Positions 11,660-23,984 of a stretch of DNA of 64,000 bases are shown here, one piece after another. Every line of letters starts with the position of its first letter. Within the stretch, counting starts at the first letter, position 1. The stretch comes from Solanum dulcamara. Its lineage: Eukaryota; Streptophyta; Magnoliopsida; Solanales; Solanaceae. The notes under the pieces were generated by a model. It ran no database searches, was not told the DNA's origin, and was given only the letters and a program-made list of their open reading frames with translations. The position numbers were made by a program, and so were the translations under genes. The stretch covers positions 52,957,097 through 53,021,096 of the forward strand of contig NC_077242.1 of the NCBI RefSeq assembly GCF_947179165.1, in the 5' to 3' direction.

Positions 11660-12430
11660 TTATGAAAAGACTTCTACTTTCTTTTCTTTCACCAACTTCT
11701 TTAACTCCACTAACGTCTGGTCAAGGTCTTGTTTTGACTTAACATCCACCATCAAAGATGAATCGGACTCATTATGAACAAACACACCACTATTATTTGA
11801 ACCACTCAACTTCACCCCTAATCTAGCCAACTGATGAACATCCTTCACTAACTCTCTCTTCCCTTCATCAGCACGAGACACACTACCCATAGACACCCTA
11901 CTAAGTGTATCGGCAACCATATTGGCTTTACTCAGATGATAATGCATACTCATGTTATAGTTCTTTAGGAGTTCAAGCAACCTCTTTTGCCTTAGATTGA
12001 TATTCTTTTGGGTGAACACATATTCAAGACTTTTGTGATCGGTAAACACATTCACATGTACCCTATAGAGGTAGTGCTGCCAAATATTTAGAGAAAACAC
12101 AATGACTGCTAAATCAAGATCATGGGTAGAGTAGTTATTCTTGTGTACCTTCAATTTCCTAAAAGCATAGGCTATAACCTATTATTTTGCATCAAAACGC
12201 AACCCAAGACAACCCTTGAAGCATCACAATACACTATGAACCCTTCTAACCCTTCCTATAGAGTCAAGATAGGAGCAGAGAGGTAAGTCAATCTTTCAAA
12301 GTTTGGAAACTCTTCTCACACTCATTCGTCCATGGTAACTTTGCCTTCTTTTGGGTAAATTTCATCATAAGAGATGAGATGAAAGAGAACCCTTCAACAA
12401 ACCTTCTATAATACCCGGCTAGACCCATAA
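11660..12430 (-). pseudogene. RNase H relic of E
   Basis: Open frame 11660-12154 with FTDHKSLEYVF and KANMVADTLSR. Sequence from 12155 to about 12430 encodes the RT-RNase H connection and the first RNase H strand in a broken frame. Unlike unit 1, the gene continues without a junction at 12277. Confidence 0.85.
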
Positions 12431-12959
12431 AGCTCCTAATGTTAGAAGGAAATAATGGTCTAGGCTAATTCCTCACCGCCTATGTATTCTTAGGATCAAC
12501 CTTGATCCCATCACCAGACACTATATGGCCAAGAGACGCTACCTCTTTCAACCAAAATTCACACTTAATAAATTTGGCAAACAATTGCCTATCCCTCAAG
12601 ATTTGAAGCACAACTCTCAAATGATTCTTATGTTCTTCCTCACCCCGAGAGTAAATCAAGATGTCGTCAATGAAGACCACCACAAATTATCAAGGTAGGG
12701 TTTGAACACCCTATTCATTAGATCCATAAACACCGCCGATGCATTTCTCAATCTAAACTATATCACTAAAAACTCAAAGTGACCATATCGTGTTTGAAAT
12801 ATCATCATAGGAATGTCACACGATGGTAGCTGGATTGGAGATCAATCTTTGAGAAATGACTTGCCCCTTGTAATTAGTCAAATAGGTTATCTATACGAAG
12901 CGACCCATCCTTCTTTCTCATAAAGAACACGGGGGAACCCCATGGTGAAATACTTGGCC
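12431..12959 (-). pseudogene. Reverse transcriptase relic of E
   Basis: The open piece 12480-12683 shows the catalytic motif [19 protein letters not shown], then [13 protein letters not shown] and [14 protein letters not shown], the palm-thumb part of Ty3/gypsy RT. Upstream sequence (12684-12959) is recognisable RT with several stops and small deletions. Compared with element C (about 42800-43790) it is shortened and dead. Confidence 0.8.
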
Positions 12960-13620
12960 TTATATAAATACTTTCTCCAACATGTCCTTTAATTGTTCCT
13001 TCAACTCCTTTAATTTCGCTGGGTCCATTCGATATGAAGGAATAGAAATAGGTTGGGTATCAGAGAGAAGATTGATACCAAAATCAACTTTCCTTTCGGA
13101 AGGGATACTAGGAAGGTCATCGACAAACTCATTAACCATGGAGACCGACTCAAGAAAAGAACTTTTGGAGTTGACATCCCTAACCCTCATAATGCGGTAG
13201 ATGCAACCCTTAAAAATCAACTTTTGAGCCTTAAGACAATAAATGAACCTACCCTTCATTATTGAATCATGACCCTTCCATTCTAGAATAGACTTATTTA
13301 GGAATTGAAACTTGTCTCTACGAGTTTTACAATCTATAGAAACAAAACATAAATACAACCAATTCATCTCAAGAATAATATCAAAATCTACTATGTCAAG
13401 CTCAATAAGATCACGAGAAACAACTTTATGCAAGATAGACATGGAACAACCCTTATAGACCTTTCTAGCAACAACCGACTCACCAATGGGGGTAGACACT
13501 AAATACAGTTCTATTAATATTTTGGGTAAGCACATCAAACCTATTTGGAAGGAATGGAGTAACAAACATTAATTGGCACCCAGTTATAACAATATATATA
13601 TATCAAAAGCAAAGACAACA
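12960..13620 (-). pseudogene. Protease and RT N-terminal linker relic of E
   Basis: A 201-residue frame contains [10 protein letters not shown] (the protease flap-side ILGMDWL motif of relatives), [27 protein letters not shown] and the RT linker [16 protein letters not shown]. The catalytic D-S/T-G motif expected near 13570-13610 is corrupted (reads about TGCQL), and an AT microsatellite lies at 13590-13605. Aspartic protease that would process Gag-Pol; inactive here. Confidence 0.8.
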
Positions 13621-13699
13621 TTATGTGCTTCCTCAACCTCTTATCTCCTATGCAAGGCATAAATAATTTATACTTGACCAATTTATTATTGAGGCCTAC

Positions 13700-14281
13700 C
13701 ACCACCACCTCTACAATCTCTAGCTTAGTGACCTAGTTTACCACACTGGATGTATGCATTGGAGCCGACTAAGCACTCTCTTTTGTACATCTTTCCACAC
13801 TTCTTATAAGCGGGGAAAGCTTGAGCACCAACATTCTCCCTTGGAACCATCAGATTGGCACCCTTGTCCTTGTTGAACCTTAGAGGAGGAGTATTGGTGG
13901 AACCTTACCCCACAAATCGTTGCCTACTTTAGCCCATTCCTCTACCACCATAACCATACCTTTGATGATTGAATCCTCCACCATCAACTCTAGCCTTCTT
14001 GAACCCTCTTGATCTTTCCCTGAACTTCTCATCCTCAATTTGTTTGCATATTTTATGAGTTGGGAGATGTTCATTTCTTTGACCAAGATGGCCGTCTTAC
14101 ATTCCTTGGACACAAAACTAGACACACCATAGATGAATTTACTCATATTTTCCCTTGGATTAGAGACCATGAAAGGTGCATACTTAGAAAATTTGGTGAA
14201 TTTGAGGGCATATTCCCTCACACTTATGCTCCCTTAGATAAGGTTGATGAACTCTTGAATACTTGCCTCCCGTAGCTCTGA
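13700..14281 (-). pseudogene. Gag C-terminal part of E with degraded zinc knuckles
   Basis: The frame 13880-14221 gives REYALKFTKFSKYAP, ISQLIKYANKLR and MSKFIYGVSSFV, the conserved end of the Gag capsid region. Downstream (13715-13800, minus) come two CCHC zinc knuckles: one keeps KCGKM, the other reads QCGKLGH followed by a stop and RDC, with the first Cys changed. Gag forms the virus-like particle in which reverse transcription occurs. The gene is interrupted at 14281 by solo LTR S. Confidence 0.82.
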
Positions 14282-16568
14282 TGTAACATCCCCTAAAAGT
14301 ATTGTATACGATGTTTCAATTCTCGCCTAAAAATGATATAGCCTCTGTAATTTGGGAATAACTTTTTATAGGATTGTCCAAATTGGCAAATTTCTGCGTA
14401 ACCACAAGATCATTACCTACAACTTTTGTGAGACCATAATTTAAGTTTCGAAGGTTAAGTAGGTCAAATAAATTAATTATTCTATGATAGTGTGCTGTGA
14501 CGAAATGGAGTATTTGTAGAAGGAAATTCATATATCACTGTAGGATTGTACAAATTGGTTGATTTTTGAACTATATGAAACTAGACTTCCATATCTACAA
14601 TTCTTATGAAGACATCAAATCTTAATAATGAATTTATCTTATTCAAATACAGTTCCGAAAAAGAGTATTCTGTTAAAAAGAACTCATCTCACCTACCATG
14701 GAAAGAACTAGATACATTTGACATCACCCATGACATCAATATATTCCATTAAATTTTCAGATTTTTCTTTATAATTATTTTATTTATTGTTAGGTCCCTC
14801 TTTTCCACCTATAAATACCCACCTTATTTCCTCATTTTATTCATCAAGCTTTCTCAAGCAACTCTTATCTCTATACACTTCTTTACTCATTCTCAAATGT
14901 AGTTTTAGTTCTTAGTAGTGAAGAAATACTATTCCGGTGATTCATATACTCTGGGTAGTACACAAAACGTTCCGATGGGGAGAAAAGCTAGGACTCAAGA
15001 GTGTTCATTAAGTCCTTCATTTCCGACTAAAGCTTTGAATTCCAGTATGTAAGGTTTCAATGAGAGTATTTCTTCCACTCTCATGCCTAAATTATTTTGA
15101 TTATATGATAAATTATGTTTATTTTCTTTAAGTTTTACTCTAAGTTATGTGGGTGTTAATCCATGGGTTCTTCCACCCATGTAGTACAAGAATCTTTCAA
15201 CTAAATCTCTTGATTTCAAGTAATATTTTCTTATGTTAATTCTTATTTTTTACTTAATAGTATGAATCATGGTTAAACTAATGATTATTGCTCTATTTTG
15301 ATGCAACATAATTTCATATGTATAAATTGATGGTTTACAAGTAATTCCTCTATTTATCTATTTAAAGGTTCTTGAAATTCATGGTGAGTTGTTTAAAACA
15401 TGATTTTTAATTAATGGATTTCAAAGTATTTATGTATATTTATTTACATACATATTTTCAAGTTGAAGTGATTTGAACCCACCTAGTTTTACTATGTTTT
15501 TAATAAAGTTTGACTTGAAAGCTTTGACTCCGAATGAATGTTTATGAAAGCAATATCTATGATCAAAAGAGGGTCTTATGAAATGAAAGAATGATAAAAT
15601 GATATGAATGATGGATTCTTTATGCAATAAGGACAATTCTTGCATATTTGAATTATCAAATGTTTTAATGAGCTATTCTACTGAATATGATGTTTGAATT
15701 CTAAAGTTATATGTTATGAATATTTTGAAGTATTAAACTATTTTGTGGGATTGACTTAGCATCGAATGGGTCATTAAGGTGGGATTCGGTAAGGGAATTC
15801 TAGTAGCAACCCCTTGTCTCATTAACTATGTGCCAACATAGGATCCCTTGTAGGCTTAGACTAATGGATCCATAAATAGCCCTTAAAGTTAAAGTTAAAG
15901 AAATGAATGAAGTTGACAGAGTTCTACCTAGCAAGTAGTCTCCCCGGCCAACGTAGGGGGTTATGTTGGATTCCATGTAATAGCTCGCATGGTCTTAAAT
16001 GTCGGTTATGGTTAATTTCCCATAAAATGAATGTTTTAAAGGATATCTATATGATTTATTATGCATGTATTACATTACGTTCCATATTACATAAATGTTA
16101 TAATATTTTCCTCAATGTTCATGCATCCTTATATACTTAGTACATTCAAAGTACTAACGCATACTCTTTTGCCTACATGATATCACCATGTAGGGATCAG
16201 TGCTCCTCCTCGTTCTCCTCCACGTGGCTAGTTGAGATTCAATTGAAGACTACTTTTGGTGAGTTCTCATGTTCCGAGAACAATACTCTTTTATCTTTCT
16301 AGATTATGATATGTTAAGATATTTTACTATGGCATTTCTTCTATTATGATTGAGGGTGAGCTAGAGACTTGTCTTAGCCCCGTTAAATCTAATAGTTAGA
16401 GGTATTGTTGGACATATATAAGTTGAAGATTTACTATTATGATTTCCGCTTGTTTATTTATCATCATTACCTATAAAAGGCTAAAAGAATGCTAAGAGAC
16501 TTGTTTGAGGTACTTTCGGGTTCCTCATTCGCCATGTCATGTCTAGGCCCTAGGCTTGGGTCGTGACA
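14282..16568 (+). repeat. Solo LTR S (2,287 bp)
   Basis: Begins TGTAACATCCCC and ends GGTCGTGACA, flanked by perfect 5-bp duplications TCTGA (14277-14281 and 16569-16573). It lies in plus orientation inside the minus-strand E gag. The 3' half is related to the E LTR (for example 15910-16010 against the complement of 1230-1330), the U3 is different. A solo LTR of this form arises by recombination between the LTRs of a complete element. Short frames inside it are not genes. Confidence 0.92.
14810..14817 (+). promoter_or_regulatory. TATA box of solo LTR S
   Basis: tataaata within CCACCTATAAATACCC, about 530 bp into the LTR and followed by a pyrimidine-rich leader. A good match to a plant TATA box, so transcription would be expected to start about 30 bp downstream (inference). 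Confidence 0.65.
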
Positions 16569-16573
16569 TCTGA

Positions 16574-17044
16574 AGGAAAGAAGCGATCTAGGAATACAGC
16601 CTTGACCTCTTCCTACTCTATAGGCTCCATATATTCACCCCTATCAATAACCCATTGCTCATACCAAACCCTTGCCACACCCTTGAGTTAATAGGCCACT
16701 AGCTCAGCCTTTTTATTTCGAGGCACTCCCATGATAGCCGCAATTCGATACACTTACTCAATGAACTCCATAAGGTACTCATCTGCCTTGGAACCATCAA
16801 ACTCAGGTGGATTCATTCTCTTGAAGTCTCGATTCCTAGAAGCTAGAGTATGCACTTGAGGAGGAGGATGAGGAATAATGCCTTGGTTAGTTTGGTTGGC
16901 TATAGCTTGGGCCAACTAAGTGATGTTGTTTCAAAATTCTGCATGTATAAATCCTTCTTCATGATGTGGAGCTTCGAGAATTGAAGGAGCTTGGTCCTCA
17001 TCTTCAACTCTTGTTTTGGGTGGAGGTAACCTTCTTGGAGGCAT
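16574..17044 (-). pseudogene. Gag N-terminal part of E
   Basis: Starts at ATG 17042-17044 with MPPRRLPPPK, the usual start of this Gag group, and continues with LASRNRDFKRMNPPEF and a GVARVWYEQW motif. At least four in-frame stops are visible. It continues across solo LTR S into 13700-14281. 17045-17245 is 5' untranslated leader. Confidence 0.82.
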
Positions 17045-17245
17045 GATCTAGAAGGTACAAAATGATTTGTTAGTTAGAAAAAAGTCTTAGGACAACTCTA
17101 GGGCACGAGATGAATTATGAAAGAAGGGAAAACTTTTTTAAACGTCCCATAGTCTCCTATTCAAAATTATGGCACACTTCACAACTATGAAAAAGAACCT
17201 ATTCAACGTGGTATATAGGACTCCGAGGACCATTCAAAACCTCAG

Positions 17246-17257
17246 GCTCTAATACCA
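17246..17257 (-). promoter_or_regulatory. Primer-binding site of E
   Basis: gctctaatacca is the complement of the initiator-Met PBS tggtatcagagc with one mismatch. It lies four bases from the 5' LTR edge (17262). Confidence 0.85.
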
Positions 17258-17261
17258 AATT

Positions 17262-19309
17262 TGTCATAATCCAAACCTAGGGCCTAGACATGACACGACA
17301 AATGAGAAGCCTAGAGGTACCTCACCCATGTCTCTTATCATTCATTAGCCTTTCATAGGTAATGACAAGAATACTAAGAGAAAATATAAAGGTAAAATGA
17401 GACTAAGGGAGAACATCATCAAATACGAGTCATCAATCAACCATATATCATCATCCATTTGTATCCAAATATAACTTTATATATAGACTTAGCGGGCGCT
17501 AAGACATATCCTTATTTCACCCTCAATTGAAATAGAAATAAGTGCCATGAAATGTATTCAAGAATCCTTACATAACATGAGCTAGAAAAGGAAATGAATA
17601 TTATTCCTGGAACATGGGAACTCACCAAAGTAGTCACCTTCAATGAATTCAATGAGCCATGCAAAGGTGAATGTGGAGCAACACTGATCCCTACATGGTG
17701 ATATCATGTAGGAAAAAAGTGTGTGTTAGTACTTTGAGTATACTAAGTATGTAGGCATGCAATTCAATGCAAATGTTAAATCATTAGAAGGTATAGTACA
17801 TAAGTAGATGCATGCATAAGCAAACAACATAAATAATATTTTAAATATTTATTTATAGGAAGATGACTATAACGACATCAAATACCATACGATCTATTGC
17901 ATAAAATTCAATATATCCCCCTATATTGGCACAAAGAGACTACTTGTCGGATAGAACTACATCAACCTCGTTCGTTTCTTTAACATTTAGGGTTGGGGTC
18001 CTATGTTGGCACATTATAAATGAGATAAGAGGTTGCTACGAGGATTTCCTTACTGAATCCCATCTCAATACCCTATTCATCGCTAAGTCAATCCCACATA
18101 ATTATTCATATAAAATAAGAGCATAATCATTTACATAGCTTTAAATCACCGAGACATTATTCGGTAGAATATCTCATTAAAATCTTTCTTTGATTCACAC
18201 AAGTGAGAATTGGCCTTTCATAAGTAAAATCGATCAATTTATAATCATTTCATCATTCTTTCATTTCATAAGACTCCTTTGATCATTTACATTACTTTCA
18301 TAAAAATTCATTTGGAGTCAAAAGTTTTCAATTCAAACTTCATTAAGAACATAATAAAACTAGGTGGTTCCATTCAAATCAACTTTCAAATTATTTAAAA
18401 TCAATGTTAGCATGCATGAGAGTAATAGAATGCATCAATTAAAACATACTTGAAACAACCCACCAATTCACTTTAAAACCATATCATGCTTTCATATAAG
18501 GACATTTGATAAATAAACTATTTCATGAAGTTAAGAGCCAATATAAGCTAAGATAGGTAAATAAACTTCAATAATCTATACATTTGGAAACATAATATGA
18601 AAACCTATAAAATTCGTTATTTGATATTGAACTAGTAAGTTGGAAAACACTTGGGCTCTATGGGTGGAAGGACCCATGAATAGATACTCACAAAACTGGG
18701 GAATAAAAGCCCTAACGAAATCTTGAAGAAGGAGGCTTGAAGACCTTGGAATAAAACCCTAGCTTTCCTTGGTGAAGAAGACCTTGAGAGGAGAAAGGGT
18801 TTTGAGTCTTAGAATATAAGTAAGAACAATGAGTTGGGAAAGGCTTAGGGTCATTTAGATAGGTTAGATTCTGTCCCTAAAATGACCTTACTTTAATGTT
18901 AAAACGTAGGGAAAGACCAAAGTATCACTCTTTAAAACATTTCAGAACTAACCCTACGACTCATCCTTATGACTCATAGGAATTTCTATGAGTCATAGTG
19001 AGGGCTCGTCTTCCAGGGTCTGAGAAACCCATGAGGACCGGGTCTCTGAAGTTCCTCTATGACTCATTCTTACGAGTCATAGACTCGAGTCATTCTGCAG
19101 AGATTGAGCAACCTGTAGGACCAGATCTCTAAAGTTCCTTGATGAGTCATTTCTATGACTCGTCTAAAGTTGTACGAGTCGTAACATGTACTCATAGACT
19201 TGCCTCTTCAATTAGTCAAATTTCAGGTAGTTGAGTCATAGAACTCGATTTCAGTCCATTTTCCTTAATTTTTCCTTTGTTTAGACTTTTTGACTTACTG
19301 TATCTTACA
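17262..19309 (-). repeat. 5' LTR of element E
   Basis: 2,048 bp, begins tgtcataatcc next to the PBS and ends gtatcttaca. The palindrome-rich U3 block (18950-19250) is shorter than in the 3' LTR, which explains most of the 190-bp length difference. No gene seen. Confidence 0.85.
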
Positions 19310-19347
19310 ATACTTTAGGCTAGAATTGAAGAAAAGAGATAAGGATA

Positions 19348-19707
19348 TCATTTCATCATATCTGTTTCCGCTTCCCATGTATCACTTTGAACTTCTTGGT
19401 TCCTCCACAAGACTTTAACGGATGCAACTTCCTTATAAGTCAAGTTTTCTTCAAAACTAACACTACCCAAAAGTACAATGGCATGGAGATCACCAACACA
19501 CTTTCTCAACATTGATACATGGAATTCTAGATGAACCAAGGCTAACTACATTGGCAAATCAAGTTCATAGGTCACCTTACTAATAAGCCTTATGATCCTA
19601 TATTGTCCTATATATCGGGGACTAAACTTTTCCTTCTTTCCGAAATGCGTTACCCCTTTCATGGGAGAAATCTTCAAGTAAACCTAATCTTTCTCATCAA
19701 ATTCAAG
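19348..19707 (-). pseudogene. Integrase C-terminus and tail of D
   Basis: Frame 19348-19539 reads MVHLEFHVSMLRKCVGD, then ENLTYKEVASVKVLWRNQEV and WEAETDMMK. Compared with E and C it has lost the segment between the ENLTY and ASVKV motifs (the ILDRQVRRLRNK part), a small internal deletion. Upstream piece 19540-19707 encodes the integrase C-terminal fold in another frame. Confidence 0.8.
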
Positions 19708-20325
19708 TTATCTCCATCTAACAGCCGAATAGGGTTTTTGACGACTTTGAGAAACCCTTAACCTTTCTTGAATAAGTTTGACCTTTTTCAAGGCCTCAAA
19801 CACTAACTCGGGCCCTAAAAAGGCACCCTCTCCCACTTCAAACCATCCAATAGCTGATCGACACCTTCTTCCATACAAGCCTTCAAATGGTTCCATCCCG
19901 ATGCTTAAATGATAGCTATTATTGTATGCAAATTCAACTAACGTTAGGTGATTATTCCAATTTTCTTTGAAATCAATCACCCAAGACCTCAACATATCTT
20001 CTAGAGTTTGGATCATTCTTTTGACTTGTCCATCGGTTTGAGGGTGAAATGCAATACTTAGATTAACTTTGGTGCCAAGACTCCTTTGAAAGGATTTCCA
20101 AAAGTGAGAAGAGAGTTGAGTACCCCGATCCAAAATGATGGACAATGGGACACCTATGAATATAAACCTTGGCATGATCCTCTGCACTATAAGAAGTCTT
20201 AACTGGTAGAAAATGGGCTTACTTGGTCATTTTATCCACTACCACCCAAATAGAATCATATTGCTTTCGGGTACGAGGCAAGCCCATTATGATGTCCATG
20301 TTCAAATCCTCCCACTTTCAAATAG
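19708..20325 (-). pseudogene. Integrase core relic of D
   Basis: The 159-residue frame 19708-20187 contains the second catalytic Asp in SIILDRGTQLSSHFWKSF (ISD became ILD, Asp kept), then FHPQTDGQVKRM, where the catalytic Glu of the usual GQAERT is Lys, and FAYNNSYHLSI, YGRRCRS, WFEVGE. The N-terminal part with the first Asp (20188-20325) is in a different frame. Confidence 0.85.
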
Positions 20326-20529
20326 GAATTTCGATGTATTAGTCTAGACCTCTCGGTCTTTGATGTTCAACTTTCACTTTTTGACAATTTGGACATTCCG
20401 CCACAAACTTTGTTATGTCCTTCTTCATATCACTCCACCAATACACTTCCCTCAAATCTCTATACATTTTAGTGGATCCCGGATGTATACAATATCGAGA
20501 GCTATTGGCTTAACTCAATAGTATTTCTT
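20326..20529 (-). pseudogene. Integrase H2C2 region of D
   Basis: Complement of tgacaatttggacattcc gives the two Cys of the zinc finger. Preceding sequence encodes the WW.GMKKDI-like linker with changes. Frame is broken by stops. Confidence 0.6.
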
Positions 20530-21117
20530 TTAGGCCATCATCATTTGGACCACATAACCGACCTTGGTAATGAAGTACTCGATCTCCTCCTTGTGAGAAA
20601 ACCTCAATTTTCTTATCAACCACAATTTCTTCAACTCAACTAAGGTTGGATCCCTGTATTGCTTTGCCTTTACATCCGCTATCAATGATGATTCTGAACC
20701 ATTTTGGACAAGAATATTACCCTCATTAGAGTCACTCAACCATACCCCTAAATGGGTCAATCGGTGAACATATTTAACCAACTCCTTCTTGTTATCTTTA
20801 ACATGAGCAATATTATTCATGGATAACTGAATAAGAGCATCAGCAATAATATCTGCCTTACCCCATTGGTACAACACACTTATATCATAATTCTTTAATA
20901 GTTCAAACCACCTCCTTTGCCTATGGTTCAAGTCCATTTGGCTAAAAACATATTATAAGATTTTTTGGTCGGTAAATATGTCAACATGCACCCCATAAAG
21001 ATAGTGACGCCAAATTTCCAAAGCAAAAACAATCGCCGTAAATTCAAGATCATGAGTTGGATAGTTCCGTTCATGCACTTTTAGTTGTCTAGAGGAATAA
21101 GCAATGACCATGACATG
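20530..21117 (-). pseudogene. RNase H relic of D
   Basis: The 135-residue frame 20530-20937 has LNHRQRRWFELLKNYDIS and GKADIIADALIQL (RNase H C-terminal motifs), then the linker to integrase. The part 20938-21117 holds the FTDxKSL region with a stop. Confidence 0.82.
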
Positions 21118-21990
21118 TTACATAAAAACACAACCCAATACAACCCATGAGGCATCACAATATACAACAAACCCTTCTGGACCTTCCAACAATGTTAAAA
21201 TAGGGGCCAAGGTAAGACAATCCTTCAATATTTGGAAGATTCTTTCACACTTATCTGACCATTGAAACTTCACCTTCTTTTGGGTCAACTTAGTCAAAGG
21301 CGATACAATAGATGGAAATCCTTCTACAAACCTTCTATAATACCCGGCCAAACCTAAAAAGCTACAACTATTCAAATGAGACAATGGTCTAGGCCAATTC
21401 TTTACTAGCTCTGTTTTCTTTGGATCAACCATGATACCATCACCGAAAATAATGTGACCAAGAAATTCTATGGACCTCAACAAAAATTCACATTTACTAA
21501 ACTTGGCAAATAGTTGCTTGTCGCTCAAAATTTGTAACTCAATTCTCAAGTGGCCCATATGCTCTTCTTTATTTTGAAAATAAATTAATATATCATCAAT
21601 AAAGATCACTACAAATATGTCTAGATACAGTTTGAAAATCCGATTTATCAATTCTATGAAAATAGCCAGAGCAATAGTGAACCCGAATGACATAACCAAA
21701 AACTCAAAATAGCCGTACCTTGTTCGAAAAACCGTCTTGGGAATGTCACACTTCATCACCCTTAATTGGTGATAACCGGATCAGAAGTCAATTTTGGAGA
21801 AGTAACTTGCACCTTGGAGTTGATCAAATAAATCATCTATTCTTAGAATGGAATACTTATTCTTTATGGTGACCTTATTCGATTCCGTAGTATATACACA
21901 TGTAGAGTGACCTATCCTTCTTTCTAAAAAATAACACAGAAGCACACCATGGTGAAATGATTGGCCTTATAAAATACTTATCTAAAAAGT
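21118..21990 (-). pseudogene. Reverse transcriptase relic of D
   Basis: The 213-residue frame 21118-21759 shows FEFLVMSFG, the YxDD-equivalent [30 protein letters not shown] and VYCDAS at the RNase H start. The N-terminal fingers (21760-21990) are present out of frame. Both catalytic Asp of FIDD are kept but the gene is interrupted. Confidence 0.85.
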
Positions 21991-22629
21991 CTTTTTCAAT
22001 TGTTCCTTCAACTCCTTAAGTTTTGGCAGGGCCATACAGTAAAGAGGGATAAAATTAGATTAGGTGTCAGGAAGAAGATCTATACCAAAATTGATTTTCC
22101 TTTCGGGAGGAATACCAGGTAAATCATCGAGAAATACATAAGAGAATTCATTTACAATGAGAATCGACTCAATAGTAGGGGTTTCAGAATTTGTTTCCCT
22201 AACCCCCACTAAATGATAAATACACCCCTAAGAAATTAGTTTTTGGGCCTTCCACTCAAGAACTGGCTCGTTAGGAAATTGGAATTTGACTATACGAGTT
22301 CTACAATCAATAGATGCATAAAAAGCATATAGTCAATCCATGTCAAGAATAACATCAAAATCGGTCATGTCAAATTCAATAAGATCACATGGGATTATTT
22401 TATGCAAGATCGACACGGGGTAATTTCTATAGACTTTCTTGGCTAGAACCGAATCACCAATGAAGGTATAAATAGAAAAAGGCTCTAACAAGATTTCAGG
22501 ACAAATATCAAATCTTATAGAAATATAAGGAGTAACAAAATATAATGTGATGCCCGGATTAAGTAAAGCATAAACATCAATGTTAAAGACCCACAACATA
22601 CCGGGAATCATATAAGAAGACTCTTCCAC
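21991..22629 (-). pseudogene. Protease and linker relic of D
   Basis: Frame 22333-22629 reads FNIDVYALLNPGITLYFVTPY: the D-S/T-G catalytic motif is replaced by NPG. It also has SILHKIIPCDLIEFDMTDFDVILDMD. Inactive retroviral-type aspartic protease. The linker toward RT (21991-22332) carries stops. Confidence 0.8.
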
Positions 22630-23781
22630 ATCTTGTCTAGCTTGAAATGCATAGAACTTATTTTGGTGTGGGTCACCACCTTGTTGAACTTATCCACCTT
22701 GAGTAGCTTTCCCTTGAGGACGTCCTTCTCTCCCCTTATTTGCAACATTAGGCCATTAGGAGACCTTGTTCTCCACTTTACCATACGTTTTAAACAAGCA
22801 CCCATACAAAAAAAAAACATTTGCCACCACGGCTTTTGCCACACTTGGAACATTTGGGAAGAGTAGATCCACTAATAACACCACTTAGGGTTTTAGGGTT
22901 GGTCAACCTATCTTTGCAAAGTCTTTGACTTGAGGCTTGTGAAGAACCTTGGCCTAGAAACCTTTAGCCTTGTTGAAAACGTCCATTACCACCATTGGAT
23001 TTAGATTGAGAAAATCTACCTTCGAATCGAGCTTTCTTGGACTTTCTTACCCTCCTCTCCTTAAGCTTCTCCCCTTCTATTTGTTTGGCATATGTCATGA
23101 GTCTAGAAATGTCCATTTCTTTGATAAGCATTGCTGTTCAGCATTCTTTCATCACCAAGTCTGACACTCTCAAAATAAACTTACTCATTCAGGCACGAGA
23201 GTCAGTTACCAAAGAAGGAGTATACTTGGACAACTTTGTGAAATTGAGGGCATATTCCCTTACACTCATGTTACCTTGATAGAGATTGATGAACTCTAAC
23301 ACTTTTGCCTCCCTTAATTCAAGTGGAAATAAGCGGTCAAAGAATGCAACCATGAAGTTCTCCCAACCTATAGGACCCCCTTCAACCCTTTTGGCCTTCC
23401 ATTGATTGAACCATACTTGAGCAACACCCTTGAGTTGGTAGGTTGCTAACTCTGCCTTCTCCTCTAGAGACACCCCCATGATAGCAACAATCTTATGAAC
23501 CTCATCAACAAAGTCTTGGGATCCTCATCAACCTTGGACCCATGAAACTCGAGAGGATTCATTCTTGTAAAGTCTGTAATCTATGAAGCTGGTGTAGTCA
23601 CATTTGGAGGAGTAACCACCCTTTGGTTCACTTAAGTAGTCATGGTTTGGGATAGCATAAAGATGGCGGTCCGCAATTCGGCATGAGTAACTCAATTGGC
23701 TAGAGGATCATTAGGAACTTGAGGGGATTGTCCCTCATTAGCATTAACCTTTCTTTGGAGTGAAGCTCTACTTGGAGGCAT
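22630..23781 (-). pseudogene. Gag relic of D
   Basis: Starts MPPSRASLQRKVNANEGQ at 23781. A frame at 23189-23479 gives GVSLEEKAELATYQLKGVAQ, WENFMVAFFDRLFPLELREA and VREYALNFTKLSKY (capsid domain). Near 22830-22860 a zinc knuckle CSKCGKSRGGKC has lost its His. Several stops and frameshifts. 23782-23984 is leader. Confidence 0.82.
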
Positions 23782-23984
23782 TTTCAGAAAATCGTAAAGA
23801 ACAATTGTTAGAGGGAAAAGATTTAGATTACACTCTATTGCACGACCTAGATCACGAAAGAAGTGAATATTTCCTAAAAATGCCACATAGCCTCATATTT
23901 GTAGATGTGGCATGCTTCACACCTATGAATAAGACTCTATTTGACATGGCATGTTAGAGTCTCTAAGACACTTCAAAACCTTGT

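Larger units (their letters stand above)
5071..12277. repeat. Tandem duplication, unit 2 (7,207 bp)
   Basis: The complete second unit contains G remnant, D 3' LTR end, D 3' untranslated part, E 3' LTR and E pol up to the RT/RNase H boundary. Past 12277 the E pol continues normally, so this copy carries the original junction on the right. The unit-1/unit-2 junction at 5070/5071 joins E pol to the inside of a G LTR. Confidence 0.88.
7837..19309 (-). mobile_element. Element E: Ty3/gypsy retrotransposon with both LTRs
   Basis: Full-length minus-strand element: 3' LTR 7837-10072, pol relics, gag relics, PBS 17246-17257 and 5' LTR 17262-19309. Flanks are ATACA on the left and ATACT on the right, a 4-of-5 target-site duplication. 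Removing it joins D sequence to D sequence. Gag is interrupted by solo LTR S, and all coding parts carry stops or frameshifts, so it is dead. Chromodomain-like tail and element order point to a Tekay/Del-type chromovirus. Confidence 0.85.
19310..23984 (-). mobile_element. Element D: internal region, larger part
   Basis: Minus-strand Ty3/gypsy internal region with pol and gag relics in normal order, continuing from 7625-7836 across the E insertion. With the 5' LTR (24001-25744) and the cut 3' LTR (7307-7624) it defines element D. Right target-site flank would be GCATA; the left flank is lost under G and the duplication. Confidence 0.82.

Noticed and set aside
12982..13265. Plus-strand frames opposite E protease, and similar ones at 43793-44115 opposite C
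   Set aside because: Antisense shadows of the conserved pol sequence.
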